The position numbers and the translations under genes are program-made. A DNA stretch of 13,380 nucleotides from Candidatus Sumerlaeota bacterium (GTDB lineage: Bacteria; Sumerlaeota; Sumerlaeia; JADFCT01). Below are positions 6,422-13,380 of the stretch, piece after piece. A model generated the notes under the pieces. That model saw only the letters and a list, made by a program, of their open reading frames with translations, searched no databases and was not told where the DNA came from. Where the stretch lies: positions 1 through 13,380 of the forward strand of contig JAPLSP010000380.1 of NCBI GenBank assembly GCA_026398575.1, in the 5' to 3' direction. Every line of letters begins with the position of its first letter. Positions within the stretch are counted from its first letter, which is position 1.

Positions 6422-7201
6422 ATGTCTCAAGAAATTTCACGGCGCAAATTGCTGGGGCTGGGCGCGGCGGCGGCTGGCGGGCTGATGCTCGGCTCGAAAC
6501 TGAGCGTGGCTCAGGCTGCGGGCGGCGGCAAAAACTGCGTGGTTGTCTGGTCCGAAGGCACGGCGCCGAAGAACGTCTATCCCAATGACATCAATGGCGC
6601 GGTCGCTGAAGGTCTGGCCAAGCTCGACGGTTGGGAAGTGGTCAAGGCCGGCATTAGCGATCCCGAACAGGGCATAACGGATGATCTGCTCAAGCGCTGC
6701 GACGTCCTGATCTGGTGGGGCCACAAAAAGCATGGGGACGTGAAGGATGCGCTCGTGCAGAAGATCGTCAAGCGCGTGAAAGAGGAAGGGATGGGTTTCA
6801 TCTCGCTGCATTCGTCGCACTTCGCCAAGCCCAACAAGGCTCTCATGGGCACGCCCTGCAGTTGGAAGGCATATAAAGGCGACTCGATTGATCTCAAGAT
6901 CATTGTCAAAGACGCCTCGCATCCCATTGCCCAAGGCGTCAAGGATTTTACGATCAAGCACAGCGAGCGCTATAGCGATCCTTATGCCGTGCCCGAGCCC
7001 AAGGCGGTTGTCTTCGAAGGAACCGCCACGCTGAAGGACGGCGGGACGGATACCTCGAAGATCGGGTTTTGCTGGGAAGTTGGCAAGGGCAAGATGTTCT
7101 ACTTGCAGGCCGGCCACGAGACGAATCCCGTCTTCATGGACGAGAGCATCTGCAAGATCATGGCCAACGCCGTAAAATGGGCCACCCCAACCAAAGGTTA
7201 G
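6422..7201 (+). CDS. thuA: ThuA family protein with Tat signal peptide
   Basis: This 259-aa protein resembles rhizobial ThuA proper. Its ATG follows AAAAAGGAG at a good spacing. The N-terminus is a textbook twin-arginine signal: SRRKLLGLG at residues 6-14, hydrophobic Ala/Gly run to about 28, cleavage near AQAA (30-33). The mature domain has strand 1 (NCVVVWSEGTAP), CDVLIWWGHKKHGDVKD (about 96-112) and GMGFISLHSSHFAKPNKALM (about 122-141), ending with VGKGKMFYLQAGHETNPVF. The WWGH and LHSxHF blocks are the family's best-conserved parts. ThuA is tied to trehalose and maltitol use through 3-keto intermediates in Sinorhizobium and Agrobacterium. Tat export suggests the domain folds, perhaps with a bound ligand, before crossing the membrane. 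Its stop codon TAG is immediately followed by, and shares its last base with, the 25-bp repeat array. Family call firm; substrate unknown. Confidence 0.88.
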   Translation: MSQEISRRKLLGLGAAAAGGLMLGSKLSVAQAAGGGKNCVVVWSEGTAPKNVYPNDINGAVAEGLAKLDGWEVVKAGISDPEQGITDDLLKRCDVLIWWGHKKHGDVKDALVQKIVKRVKEEGMGFISLHSSHFAKPNKALMGTPCSWKAYKGDSIDLKIIVKDASHPIAQGVKDFTIKHSERYSDPYAVPEPKAVVFEGTATLKDGGTDTSKIGFCWEVGKGKMFYLQAGHETNPVFMDESICKIMANAVKWATPTKG

Positions 7202-7299
7202 TAGTTCCAACTTTAGTTGGCGCTCGTAGTTCCATCTTCAGATGGTGTTCGGAGTTCCATCTTTAGATGGTGTCTGCCGCCAAACTTCAGTTTGGCGGC
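7201..7299 (+). repeat. array of 25-bp CTTYAG-centred hairpin repeats
   Basis: Three consecutive 25-bp units (7201-7225, 7226-7250, 7251-7275) begin GTAGTTCCA or GGAGTTCCA. They carry the palindromes CCAACT-TT-AGTTGG, CCATCT-TC-AGATGG and CCATCT-TT-AGATGG. A fourth unit-length segment (7276-7299) has a longer stem, GCCGCCAAACT-TC-AGTTTGGCGGC. The stems differ yet every change on one side is matched on the other. The array starts at the last base of the ThuA stop codon. Confidence 0.93.
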
Positions 7300-7338
7300 A
7301 GTAGCGTAGTTCATCACACGCCCATCGCCCCAAGCAAA

Positions 7339-7393
7339 TCAGGGGACTTTGACCCGAATAGCCCACGCGCGCTATTCCTTCAAAGTCCCCTGA
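7339..7393. terminator. bipartite stem-loop between convergent genes
   Basis: TCAGGGGACTTTGA (7339-7352) pairs perfectly with TCAAAGTCCCCTGA (7380-7393). Inside it, GAATAGC (7356-7362) pairs with GCTATTC (7371-7377) around the loop CCACGCGC. GTTTTTA follows the right arm on the plus strand, which fits an intrinsic terminator for the upstream ThuA gene. On the minus strand only a short T run follows. It lies between convergent genes and could serve both. It may instead be another palindromic repeat. Confidence 0.6.
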
Positions 7394-7412
7394 GTTTTTA
7401 CGTCAGGCGCCG

Positions 7413-7464
7413 CCATTTCAGTCAGCCATCTCAGCCAGCCATTTCAGCTAACCATCTCACCCAA
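7413..7464. repeat. four tandem 13-bp repeats running into a stop codon
   Basis: Four units follow head to tail: CCATTTCAGTCAG (7413), CCATCTCAGCCAG (7426), CCATTTCAGCTAA (7439) and CCATCTCACCCAA (7452). The TTT/TCT difference alternates, suggesting an ancestral 26-bp doublet. The last unit covers the final codons and stop of the HEAT-repeat gene on the minus strand. Confidence 0.75.
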
Positions 7465-8433
7465 CGCCAAACTCCTTTTCATAAGCCGCTCGCACCGCCG
7501 GTTCCTTGCGCAAGGCAACCGCTCTGCCCACTTCATTGATGCGTTCTTCATCCGTTGCGCATATCTTAGCCGCCTGGATGGCCGCAACCGCCAGCTCCTG
7601 ATGTCCATCTTGGATCACGGCGATCAGGAATTCGAAAGCCGCATCAATTCGCAACAGCGCAATCGGCAGCAAAAGCGTTTTCCGGACGGAAGCCATCGGG
7701 TTGTTTTCCCAATGCGCGCGCAGGATTTCAAAAGCCTTTTCCGTGCGCGATTCTCCAAGCGCAAGCGCCGCCTCTTCGGAAATCCAGGGATTGGGCGATT
7801 CCAGATATTGCGCTACGAAAGAAATCGAGCGTTCCGGATTGACTGCCATCAACGCGCTGAAGCACTCGCCCAGAATATCCGCCTCCTGATCGCCGCCGAG
7901 GACCTTCATCCGAAGCATCAATTCGACGGCCTCGCCTCCGACGGCGCCGATGGCCTTGATCGCAGCGCGCCTTGCGACTGTCTGGCGATCCATCAAGAGC
8001 TCGGCCAATTCAAACAGCGCATTGGGATAGCCGATCCGCACAAGCCCGAAGGCGCAGTGCCCGCGCAGACCGTCCGCGGTGTCAACCGGAGGGCCGAAGG
8101 ACGGCTCCATCTGGACGTGGCGAATTCCGCGAAGAAAAATATCCTCGCGATCATAGCTCAATTCGTTGAGCGCCTCGGCGATGGCGGTTTTGGCCATGCA
8201 GCCTTTGTCGGTTTTGACCGGGTTCTCCATGAACCGGTCGAAAGCATTGACAAGATCGGGGATCAGCGCGGCGCAGCTGCATTTCGCAGTTACCTGGGCG
8301 GCTTTGGCCGCGAGAATATTGCCGGCGCCCGCGAGCGCATGGCGCAGCTCTTTGGCGGCGGCGTTCGCGTCGGATGTCCCATCGCCCAATCGTTCGAGCG
8401 CGTCCAGCTTATCCTCCAGGCTTTGCTTTGGCT

Positions 8434-8437
<4 letters not shown>
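7457..8437 (-). CDS. HEAT/armadillo-like repeat protein
   Basis: This 326-aa protein is made almost entirely of paired helices, with Ala/Leu-rich repeats such as CMAKTAIAEALNEL (80-93), GHCAFGLVRIGYPNALFELAE (126-146), ARRAAIKAIGAVGGEAVELM (155-174), ISEEAALALGESRTEKAFEI (219-238) and ELAVAAIQAAKICATDEE (281-298). This is a HEAT-like solenoid, usually a protein-binding scaffold. There is no signal peptide or membrane helix, so it is probably cytoplasmic. Cysteines 53, 55 and 80 cluster near the N-terminus. I chose the ATG at 8437 (MKPKQSLEDKL); the upstream extension to 8515 lies inside the hydrolase gene. The ATG overlaps the hydrolase stop as ATGA, so the two are translationally coupled, an odd pairing of an exported enzyme with a cytosolic scaffold. 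The specific function is not recognisable. Confidence 0.82.
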
Positions 8438-9516
<1,079 letters not shown>

Positions 9517-9571
9517 GAGGAGGAGCGGCAGTAGATTTGCGCAGTGAGGGAAAGGGGGCGGGGGTTTTCAT
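9517..9571 (-). other. likely true start and signal-peptide codons of the hydrolase, frameshifted
   Basis: On the minus strand ATG (9571-9569) follows GGAG at 9 nt and begins MKTPAPFP. It is in a different frame from the hydrolase. Removing one base from the homopolymer runs (GGGGG at 9554-9558 or 9560-9564, plus-strand) would join this start to PHCANLLPLLLLTPPAFSQS. That gives a normal signal peptide: basic start, Leu core, A-T-A cleavage. Either a sequencing or assembly slip or a real inactivating or phase-variable indel would explain it. Confidence 0.6.
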
Positions 9572-9626
9572 GGGAGCTGTCTCCGGTAGCTAGAACTCGA
9601 AATACACGCCAATCTGAAGGTTAGCT

Positions 9627-9776
9627 CAAACACCACCTAAAGGTGGAACTACAAACACCACCTAAAGGTGGAACTACAAACACCACCTAAAGGTGGAACT
9701 ACAAACACCACCTAAAGGTGGAACTACGAACGCCACCTAAAGATGGAACTACGAACACCACCTGAAGGTGGAACTA
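9627..9776 (-). repeat. six tandem 25-bp CTTYAG-centred hairpin repeats
   Basis: Six contiguous 25-bp units (starts 9627, 9652, 9677, 9702, 9727, 9752) read on the minus strand as GTAG(or TAG)TTCCACCTTTAGGTGG plus TGTTTG or TGTTCG. Four units are essentially identical. The unit at 9727 has CCATCTTTAGGTGG (one unpaired change) and GCGTTCG. The unit at 9752 has CCACCTTCAGGTGG. The array begins in the PurF-family stop codon and runs in the sense direction downstream of that gene, as the 7201 array does after ThuA. It is a tandem array with no unique spacers, hence not CRISPR. Confidence 0.95.
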
Positions 9777-11189
9777 CGAACACTTGCAGCCTTCGCAGCC
9801 GTCCCAGCAATAGGTGCACAGTTTTTTCTTGGGCAGGCCGATGGCCTCCACCAAGTCGCCCAGTTCCTGGTATTGCAGCGTAGTCAAGCCCAGACGCTGG
9901 CGGATGCGCTCGACCATGGCGCGATATTTATCAGAGCCGGCGACGGAGTATTCCTTGATGTTCCTGGCGCCGTCGCCTTCGAGTTCTTTGATGGCGCGGC
10001 GGCCGGCCAGGTCCAGTTCGGACCGCGAGCGCGAAAAATTCAGGTACTTGCAGCCAAAGATCAGCGGTGGACAGGCGGGGCGCATGTGGACTTCTTTCGC
10101 GCCGGCATCATAGAGCAGGCAGATGGTGTCTTTCAGCTGGGTTCCGCGGACGATGGAGTCCTCGCAGAACAAGAGCCGCGAGCCTTGAATCAATTCCTTG
10201 ATGGGCAGCAGTTTCATCCGCGCGACCAGGTCGCGCGTCGCCTGAATCTGCGGCATGAAGCTGCGCGGCCATGTGGGAGTATATTTCACGAAGGGGCGGC
10301 CAAAAGGGATGCGCTTTTCATTGGCGTAACCGATGGAATGGCCGGTTCCCGAATCGGGAATGCCGGCAACCATGTCAATCTCGACCGCGTCTTTGCGGGC
10401 CAGGGCCGCGCCGCAGCGATAGCGCGTCGCCTCGACGTTGATCCCTTCGTAAGAGGATGACGGGTATCCATAATAGACCCACAAGAACGAGCATATCTGC
10501 ATTTCATTGCCGGGCGCTTTTTTCTGTTCAACGCCCTCGGGCGTGATCAGGACGACTTCGCCCGGCCCCAGGTATCGTTCGATTTCGAAGCCGATATTGG
10601 GCAGCGCGCACGTTTCGAGGCAGGCGGCGTAGGCGCCGGGCTTTGAGCCGATAATGATGGGCGTCCGGCCCAGACGGTCGCGCCCGGCATAGATGCCTTC
10701 ATCCGTCAGGATCAGGATCGAACACGATCCCTCGATGGCTTCCTGCGCGGCACGGATGCCGTCTTCGAAAGTATCGGCTTGATTGATCAGCGTGGCGGCC
10801 AGTTCCGTCGGATTGATGCCGCCGCCGCTCATCTCCGAGAAGTGGGCGCGGTTGCTGCGGACGGCGCGCCGTACCAGCGCTTCCTCGTTCTTGATCACAC
10901 CGACAGTGACAATGGCGTAAACGCCGAGGTGCGAGCTGATGATCAGCGGCTGCGACTCGTTGTCGCTGATGACGCCGATGCCGCTCGTGCCGCGCATGGT
11001 CTCGATGTCATCCTCGAATTTCGAGCGGAATTGCGCGTTCGAAATGTCATGAATATGGCGCGAGAATTGCCCGCTGTCGCGCACGGCCAATCCGCCGCGG
11101 CAGGTGCCCAGGTGCGAGTGATAATCGGTTCCGTAAAACAAATCGGTGACGCAATCGTCTTTGGAAACAACGCCAAACAGTCCTCCCAT
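9774..11189 (-). CDS. purF: amidophosphoribosyltransferase family protein, N-terminal Cys absent
   Basis: This 471-aa protein is full length for PurF, which makes phosphoribosylamine from PRPP and glutamine, the first step of purine synthesis. The ATG at 11189 follows AAAGGA at 9 nt. The N-terminal Ntn-hydrolase domain contains YHSHLGTCRGGLAV (23-36), SHLGVYAIVTVG (86-97) and GRDRLGRTPIIIGSK (169-183). The phosphoribosyltransferase domain carries VAGIPDSGTGHSIGYA (274-289) and the PRPP loop LFCEDSIVRGTQ (340-351). Cysteines 233, 380, 458 and 461 fall where Bacillus PurF ligates its 4Fe-4S cluster, and C465, C468 and C470 follow in a Cys-rich tail. Oddly, the protein starts MGGLFG rather than with the catalytic Cys exposed by processing (CGxxG), so standard glutaminase chemistry is doubtful. 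I recall a similar MGGFFGVVS class in clostridia. The stop codon TAG lies within a 25-bp repeat. Confidence 0.88.
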   Translation of the reverse strand: MGGLFGVVSKDDCVTDLFYGTDYHSHLGTCRGGLAVRDSGQFSRHIHDISNAQFRSKFEDDIETMRGTSGIGVISDNESQPLIISSHLGVYAIVTVGVIKNEEALVRRAVRSNRAHFSEMSGGGINPTELAATLINQADTFEDGIRAAQEAIEGSCSILILTDEGIYAGRDRLGRTPIIIGSKPGAYAACLETCALPNIGFEIERYLGPGEVVLITPEGVEQKKAPGNEMQICSFLWVYYGYPSSSYEGINVEATRYRCGAALARKDAVEIDMVAGIPDSGTGHSIGYANEKRIPFGRPFVKYTPTWPRSFMPQIQATRDLVARMKLLPIKELIQGSRLLFCEDSIVRGTQLKDTICLLYDAGAKEVHMRPACPPLIFGCKYLNFSRSRSELDLAGRRAIKELEGDGARNIKEYSVAGSDKYRAMVERIRQRLGLTTLQYQELGDLVEAIGLPKKKLCTYCWDGCEGCKCS

Positions 11190-11421
11190 GATCTCGTATC
11201 CTTTGCGGGTGGGGTGGCCGGGAAGAGAAACATCCACACGCGGGGAAAGCGGGTGGGTGCGCTTCCCGGATGCCCTTGAGATAATCCATATCCGCGCCGC
11301 CAGTCAAGCGGCGAGCATCGGCGGGAAGGGCGGAATGATCTTTGCGATAAGATCGCGCTTGAACCGGGCGGTCAGTCCGTCATGATAATCCAGGAAAGCA
11401 TTTATGCCGGGAGGCTGATTT

Positions 11422-12759
11422 ATGCCAAAGATCACGTTCATGGGCGCGGGGAGCACGGTCTTCGTGAAGAATATCATCGGCGATTGTTTATGCGCGCCGG
11501 CGCTGCGGGAGGCGGAAGTCGCGCTTTATGACATTGACCGCGAGCGGCTCGATGACTCGTTCGTGATGCTCAAGAATCTGAACCACAACATCAATGAAGA
11601 CCGGATGCGCATCACGACGCATCTTGGGCCGCGCAAGCGCCCCGAAGCCCTGTGCGGCGCCGACTACGTCGTCAATGCCATCCAGGTCGGAGGCTATGAG
11701 CCAAGCACGGTCATTGACTTTGAGATTCCCAAAAAATACGGCCTGCGCCAGACCATCGGCGACACGCTTGGCATCGGCGGCATCTTCCGCGCCCTGCGGA
11801 CGATCCCTGTGCTTCAGGATTTCGCCGATGACATGGCGAAGGCCTGCCCGGACGCGTGGTTCCTGAACTACGTCAATCCGATGGCGATGCTGAGCGGCTA
11901 CTTGCAGCGCTATACGGCGATCAAAACCGTCGGGCTATGCCATTCCGTTCAGGGCTGCGCCGAGTGGCTGCTTAAGAATGTCGGACTGTGGGAAAAAGTC
12001 GGGAACTTGCGCTGGAAGATCGCGGGCATCAATCATCAGGCGTGGCTGCTCGAGATCGCGGACGGCGGCAAGGACCTTTATCCCGAGATCAAGAGGCGCG
12101 CGGCGAAGATCGTCCGCGAGGCGCGTCCCAAAGGCGCCAAGAAAAGTTGGGACATGGTGCGCCTTGAAATGATGCGGCATTTTGGCTACTACATCACGGA
12201 GAGCTCCGAACACAACGCCGAGTACACGCCCTACTGGATCAAGAGCCTCTATCCGGAGATGATCGAGGAGTTCAACATCCCGCTCGATGAATATCCGCGC
12301 CGGTGCGTCGCGCAGATCGCTGGCTGGAAAAAACAGCGCGAGGAATTGGCGCGCAACGCCCAGCTTGACCATCAGCGCACGCACGAATTCGGTTCGTATA
12401 TCCTCGAAGCCATTGAGACCGGCGCCCCCGCGCGCATTCACGGCAACGTCCTCAACCGCGGCTTCATCACGAACCTGTCCGCCGTCGCATGCGTCGAGGT
12501 TCCGTGCCTGGTGGATCGCAACGGCGTTCAAGGCTGCCACGTCGGCGCGCTGCCCGTGCAATGCGCCGCGCTCAATATGACGAACATCAACACGCAGTTG
12601 ATGACCATCGAAGCCGCCGTCACGCGCAGGAAGGAACACGTTTATCAAGCCGCCATGCTCGATCCGCACACCGGTTCCGAGCTGACGCTCGATCAAATTT
12701 GCGCCCTCTGCGACGACCTGATCGAAGCGCACGGCAGGATGCTGCCAAAGTATAAATAA
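11422..12759 (+). CDS. melA: GH4 alpha-galactosidase, MelA-type (NAD- and Mn-dependent)
   Basis: This 445-aa protein matches the normal GH4 length. The N-terminus is a Rossmann NAD-binding fold: ITFMGAGSTVFVKNIIGD (4-21), with LYDID (35-39) as the acidic end of strand 2. GIGGIFRALRTIP (117-129) and NYVNPMAM (149-156) are GH4 signatures. GLCHSVQG (171-178) supplies metal ligand C173 and GINHQAW (202-208) supplies H205. The C-terminal half tracks E. coli MelA closely as I remember it: YYITESSEHNAEYTPYW, PLDEYPRRCVAQ, ACVEVPCLVDRNGVQ and MLDPHTGSEL. GH4 enzymes work by transient oxidation at C3 and elimination, not by classical hydrolysis. It is cytoplasmic, with no signal peptide. GGGAGG precedes the start. 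No transporter is adjacent. GH4 also covers alpha-glucosidase and glucuronidase, but the CHS motif and C-terminal match favour galactosidase. Confidence 0.9.
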   Translation: MPKITFMGAGSTVFVKNIIGDCLCAPALREAEVALYDIDRERLDDSFVMLKNLNHNINEDRMRITTHLGPRKRPEALCGADYVVNAIQVGGYEPSTVIDFEIPKKYGLRQTIGDTLGIGGIFRALRTIPVLQDFADDMAKACPDAWFLNYVNPMAMLSGYLQRYTAIKTVGLCHSVQGCAEWLLKNVGLWEKVGNLRWKIAGINHQAWLLEIADGGKDLYPEIKRRAAKIVREARPKGAKKSWDMVRLEMMRHFGYYITESSEHNAEYTPYWIKSLYPEMIEEFNIPLDEYPRRCVAQIAGWKKQREELARNAQLDHQRTHEFGSYILEAIETGAPARIHGNVLNRGFITNLSAVACVEVPCLVDRNGVQGCHVGALPVQCAALNMTNINTQLMTIEAAVTRRKEHVYQAAMLDPHTGSELTLDQICALCDDLIEAHGRMLPKYK

Positions 12760-12837
12760 GAGAAAGCGCTTGACCAGCGTATCCGCTTCGGCGCGAGCAA
12801 TATCGCTGAAACGAGAGATGGAGCGTAGGAGACAGCC

Positions 12838-13080
12838 ATGATTACAATAGAAACTGACGCGGAAATTCTGCCAGATGGAAATGCGAAGATTGAACTGAAT
12901 CTTCCTGCAAATCTCCCGCTAGGCAAATATCATGCCGTTGTATTCCTTGAGGAGGAGGCTGCTTCGCAAGATAGAATGATAGATATCTCGCCGCTTAATC
13001 TAGCGCAGTTGCCATTTTCAGGGTGGCCACAGGATTGCGCTTTCAGAAGAGCGGACATCTATGGCGATGATGGAAGATAA
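12838..13080 (+). CDS. VapB-type antitoxin, ending in GDDGR
   Basis: This 80-aa small protein has the layout of a common VapC-partner antitoxin. An N-terminal strand region (MITIETDAEILPDGNAKIEL, LPANLPLGKYHAVVFLEEE) is followed by a linker and the toxin-binding tail WPQDCAFRRADIYGDDGR (63-80). That tail is a form I know well from antitoxins just upstream of PIN toxins. The start is supported by TAGGAGA 6-7 nt upstream. A recognisable PIN-domain start follows at once (13085-13135) but is broken, so this antitoxin appears to have outlived its toxin. It would normally bind its promoter with the toxin and autoregulate; I could not identify an operator. The gap from the GH4 gene is 78 nt. Confidence 0.82.
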   Translation: MITIETDAEILPDGNAKIELNLPANLPLGKYHAVVFLEEEAASQDRMIDISPLNLAQLPFSGWPQDCAFRRADIYGDDGR

Positions 13081-13084
13081 ATAG

Positions 13085-13135
13085 GCATCATGGTTTGTGG
13101 ATACCAATGTTCATTCGCTATCCCCTGTGACATAA
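13085..13135 (+). pseudogene. stump of a VapC-type PIN toxin
   Basis: In one frame directly after the antitoxin, bases 13085-13135 read ASWFVDTNVHSLSPVT and then TAA. FVDTN is the first strand of PIN toxins and holds the first metal-binding Asp; normal members continue with NVLxYSLSP-like sequence, so two or three residues also seem missing after NV. The codon where the start would stand is TAG (13082-13084). No later PIN motif follows in any plus frame. The toxin has therefore lost its start and all but about 16 codons. Confidence 0.65.
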
Positions 13136-13244
13136 CACAATGTATTTTGCGCGTTATAGCCATCTGACAGATAATTTTCCGCCTGAAAAATAAGCCATGC
13201 TTGTCCAAAATAAATCCGTTTATGACCTGACCGCTTGTGATTTT
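13136..13244. other. AT-rich non-coding stretch after the toxin stump
   Basis: I find no gene here. The sequence turns AT-rich just where PIN-domain similarity ends, unlike the GC-rich genes to its left. A minus-strand open frame (13059-13289) crosses it, but it also runs through the antitoxin end and the hairpins and resembles no family I know. It may be part of the sequence that replaced the rest of vapC. Confidence 0.4.
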
Positions 13245-13286
13245 AGCCTGCTTCAGCAGGCTCTTCTTTGCACCCGCCTTTAGGCG
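13245..13286. repeat. two small CTTYAG-centred hairpins
   Basis: AGCCTGCT-TC-AGCAGGCT (13245-13262) is a perfect 8-bp stem with a two-base loop. After 12 nt comes CGCCT-TT-AGGCG (13275-13286), a 5-bp stem with a TT loop. Both have CT-TY-AG at the centre, the same core as the 25-bp repeats at 7201 and 9627, with entirely different stems. Confidence 0.8.
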
Positions 13287-13380
13287 CAATGCTGTTGACT
13301 TAAGGAGCTATCGTTTTTCGGATTTTGCCTTGTTGCCATTTGTTTGCATTTCCCTTTGTCACCCGAGGCTGCGGCGGCCT

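Noticed and set aside
6437..7210. 257-codon minus-strand open frame opposite the Tat-type ThuA gene
   Set aside because: The plus-strand frame has a Tat signal, Shine-Dalgarno and ThuA motifs; the minus frame has none.
9627..9776. Possible CRISPR array
   Set aside because: The 25-bp units are directly contiguous, with no spacers of unique sequence, and no cas genes are present.
11047..11307. 86-codon minus-strand frame across the PurF start
   Set aside because: It overlaps the PurF N-terminus in another frame and has no recognisable features.
11359..11389. Promoter-like TTGAAC and GATAAT ahead of the GH4 gene
   Set aside because: The 19-nt spacing and weak -35 match make this no better than chance, and the sigma-factor consensus of this organism is unknown.
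11935..12732. 265-codon minus-strand open frame inside the GH4 gene
   Set aside because: The plus strand encodes an unmistakable GH4 enzyme across the same bases.
13059..13289. 76-codon minus-strand open frame
   Set aside because: It runs through the antitoxin end, the toxin stump and two hairpins, and resembles no known protein.

Overview
The window looks like chromosomal DNA from a free-living, GC-rich Gram-negative-type bacterium. The mix of ThuA-like proteins, a PQQ-like propeller protein, a GH5-like secreted hydrolase and a HEAT-repeat protein is typical of the PVC superphylum (Planctomycetes, Verrucomicrobia, Lentisphaerae) or neighbouring candidate phyla such as Hydrogenedentota or Sumerlaeota. 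No marker gene is present to fix the lineage, so this placement is inference.

Layout. Bases 1-78 hold a 25-bp perfect inverted repeat downstream of a minus-strand pair: a Wzm-type ABC-2 export permease (1805-2710) and a membrane-anchored PQQ-like propeller protein (99-1802), 2 nt apart. Next is an AT-rich insertion-like patch (about 2711-3660). It carries a membrane protein with an AF2212/DUF104-like N-terminus (2732-3517) and a separate small AF2212/DUF104-like antitoxin (3628-3864), with no PIN toxin beside either. GC-rich sequence resumes with a two-gene minus-strand operon encoding an RdgC-like N-terminal half (4487-5161) and a companion (3968-4483) that looks like the RdgC C-terminal half.

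From 5384 two exported ThuA-like proteins run on the plus strand, one with a Sec-type signal and one with a Tat-type signal. A 49-bp-stem hairpin lies between them. A minus-strand pair follows: a GH5-like hydrolase (8434-9516, with its signal peptide shifted out of frame upstream) and a HEAT-repeat protein (7457-8437), overlapping by ATGA. Then come a PurF-family protein on the minus strand (9774-11189) and a MelA-type GH4 alpha-galactosidase on the plus strand (11422-12759). The window ends with a VapB-type antitoxin (12838-13080), the stump of its VapC partner (13085-13135) and AT-rich non-coding DNA with small hairpins.

Two themes stand out. First, carbohydrate handling: GH4, GH5-like and ThuA proteins, plus a possible polysaccharide exporter. 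Second, a population of short palindromic repeats. The 25-bp units start with GTAG (or GGAG), have a CTTTAG or CTTCAG centre and have stems that differ in sequence but stay self-complementary. Two arrays of them begin exactly at gene stop codons. Toxin-antitoxin modules in the window appear mostly decayed or toxin-less. I saw no tRNA, rRNA, CRISPR array, transposase or phage gene.
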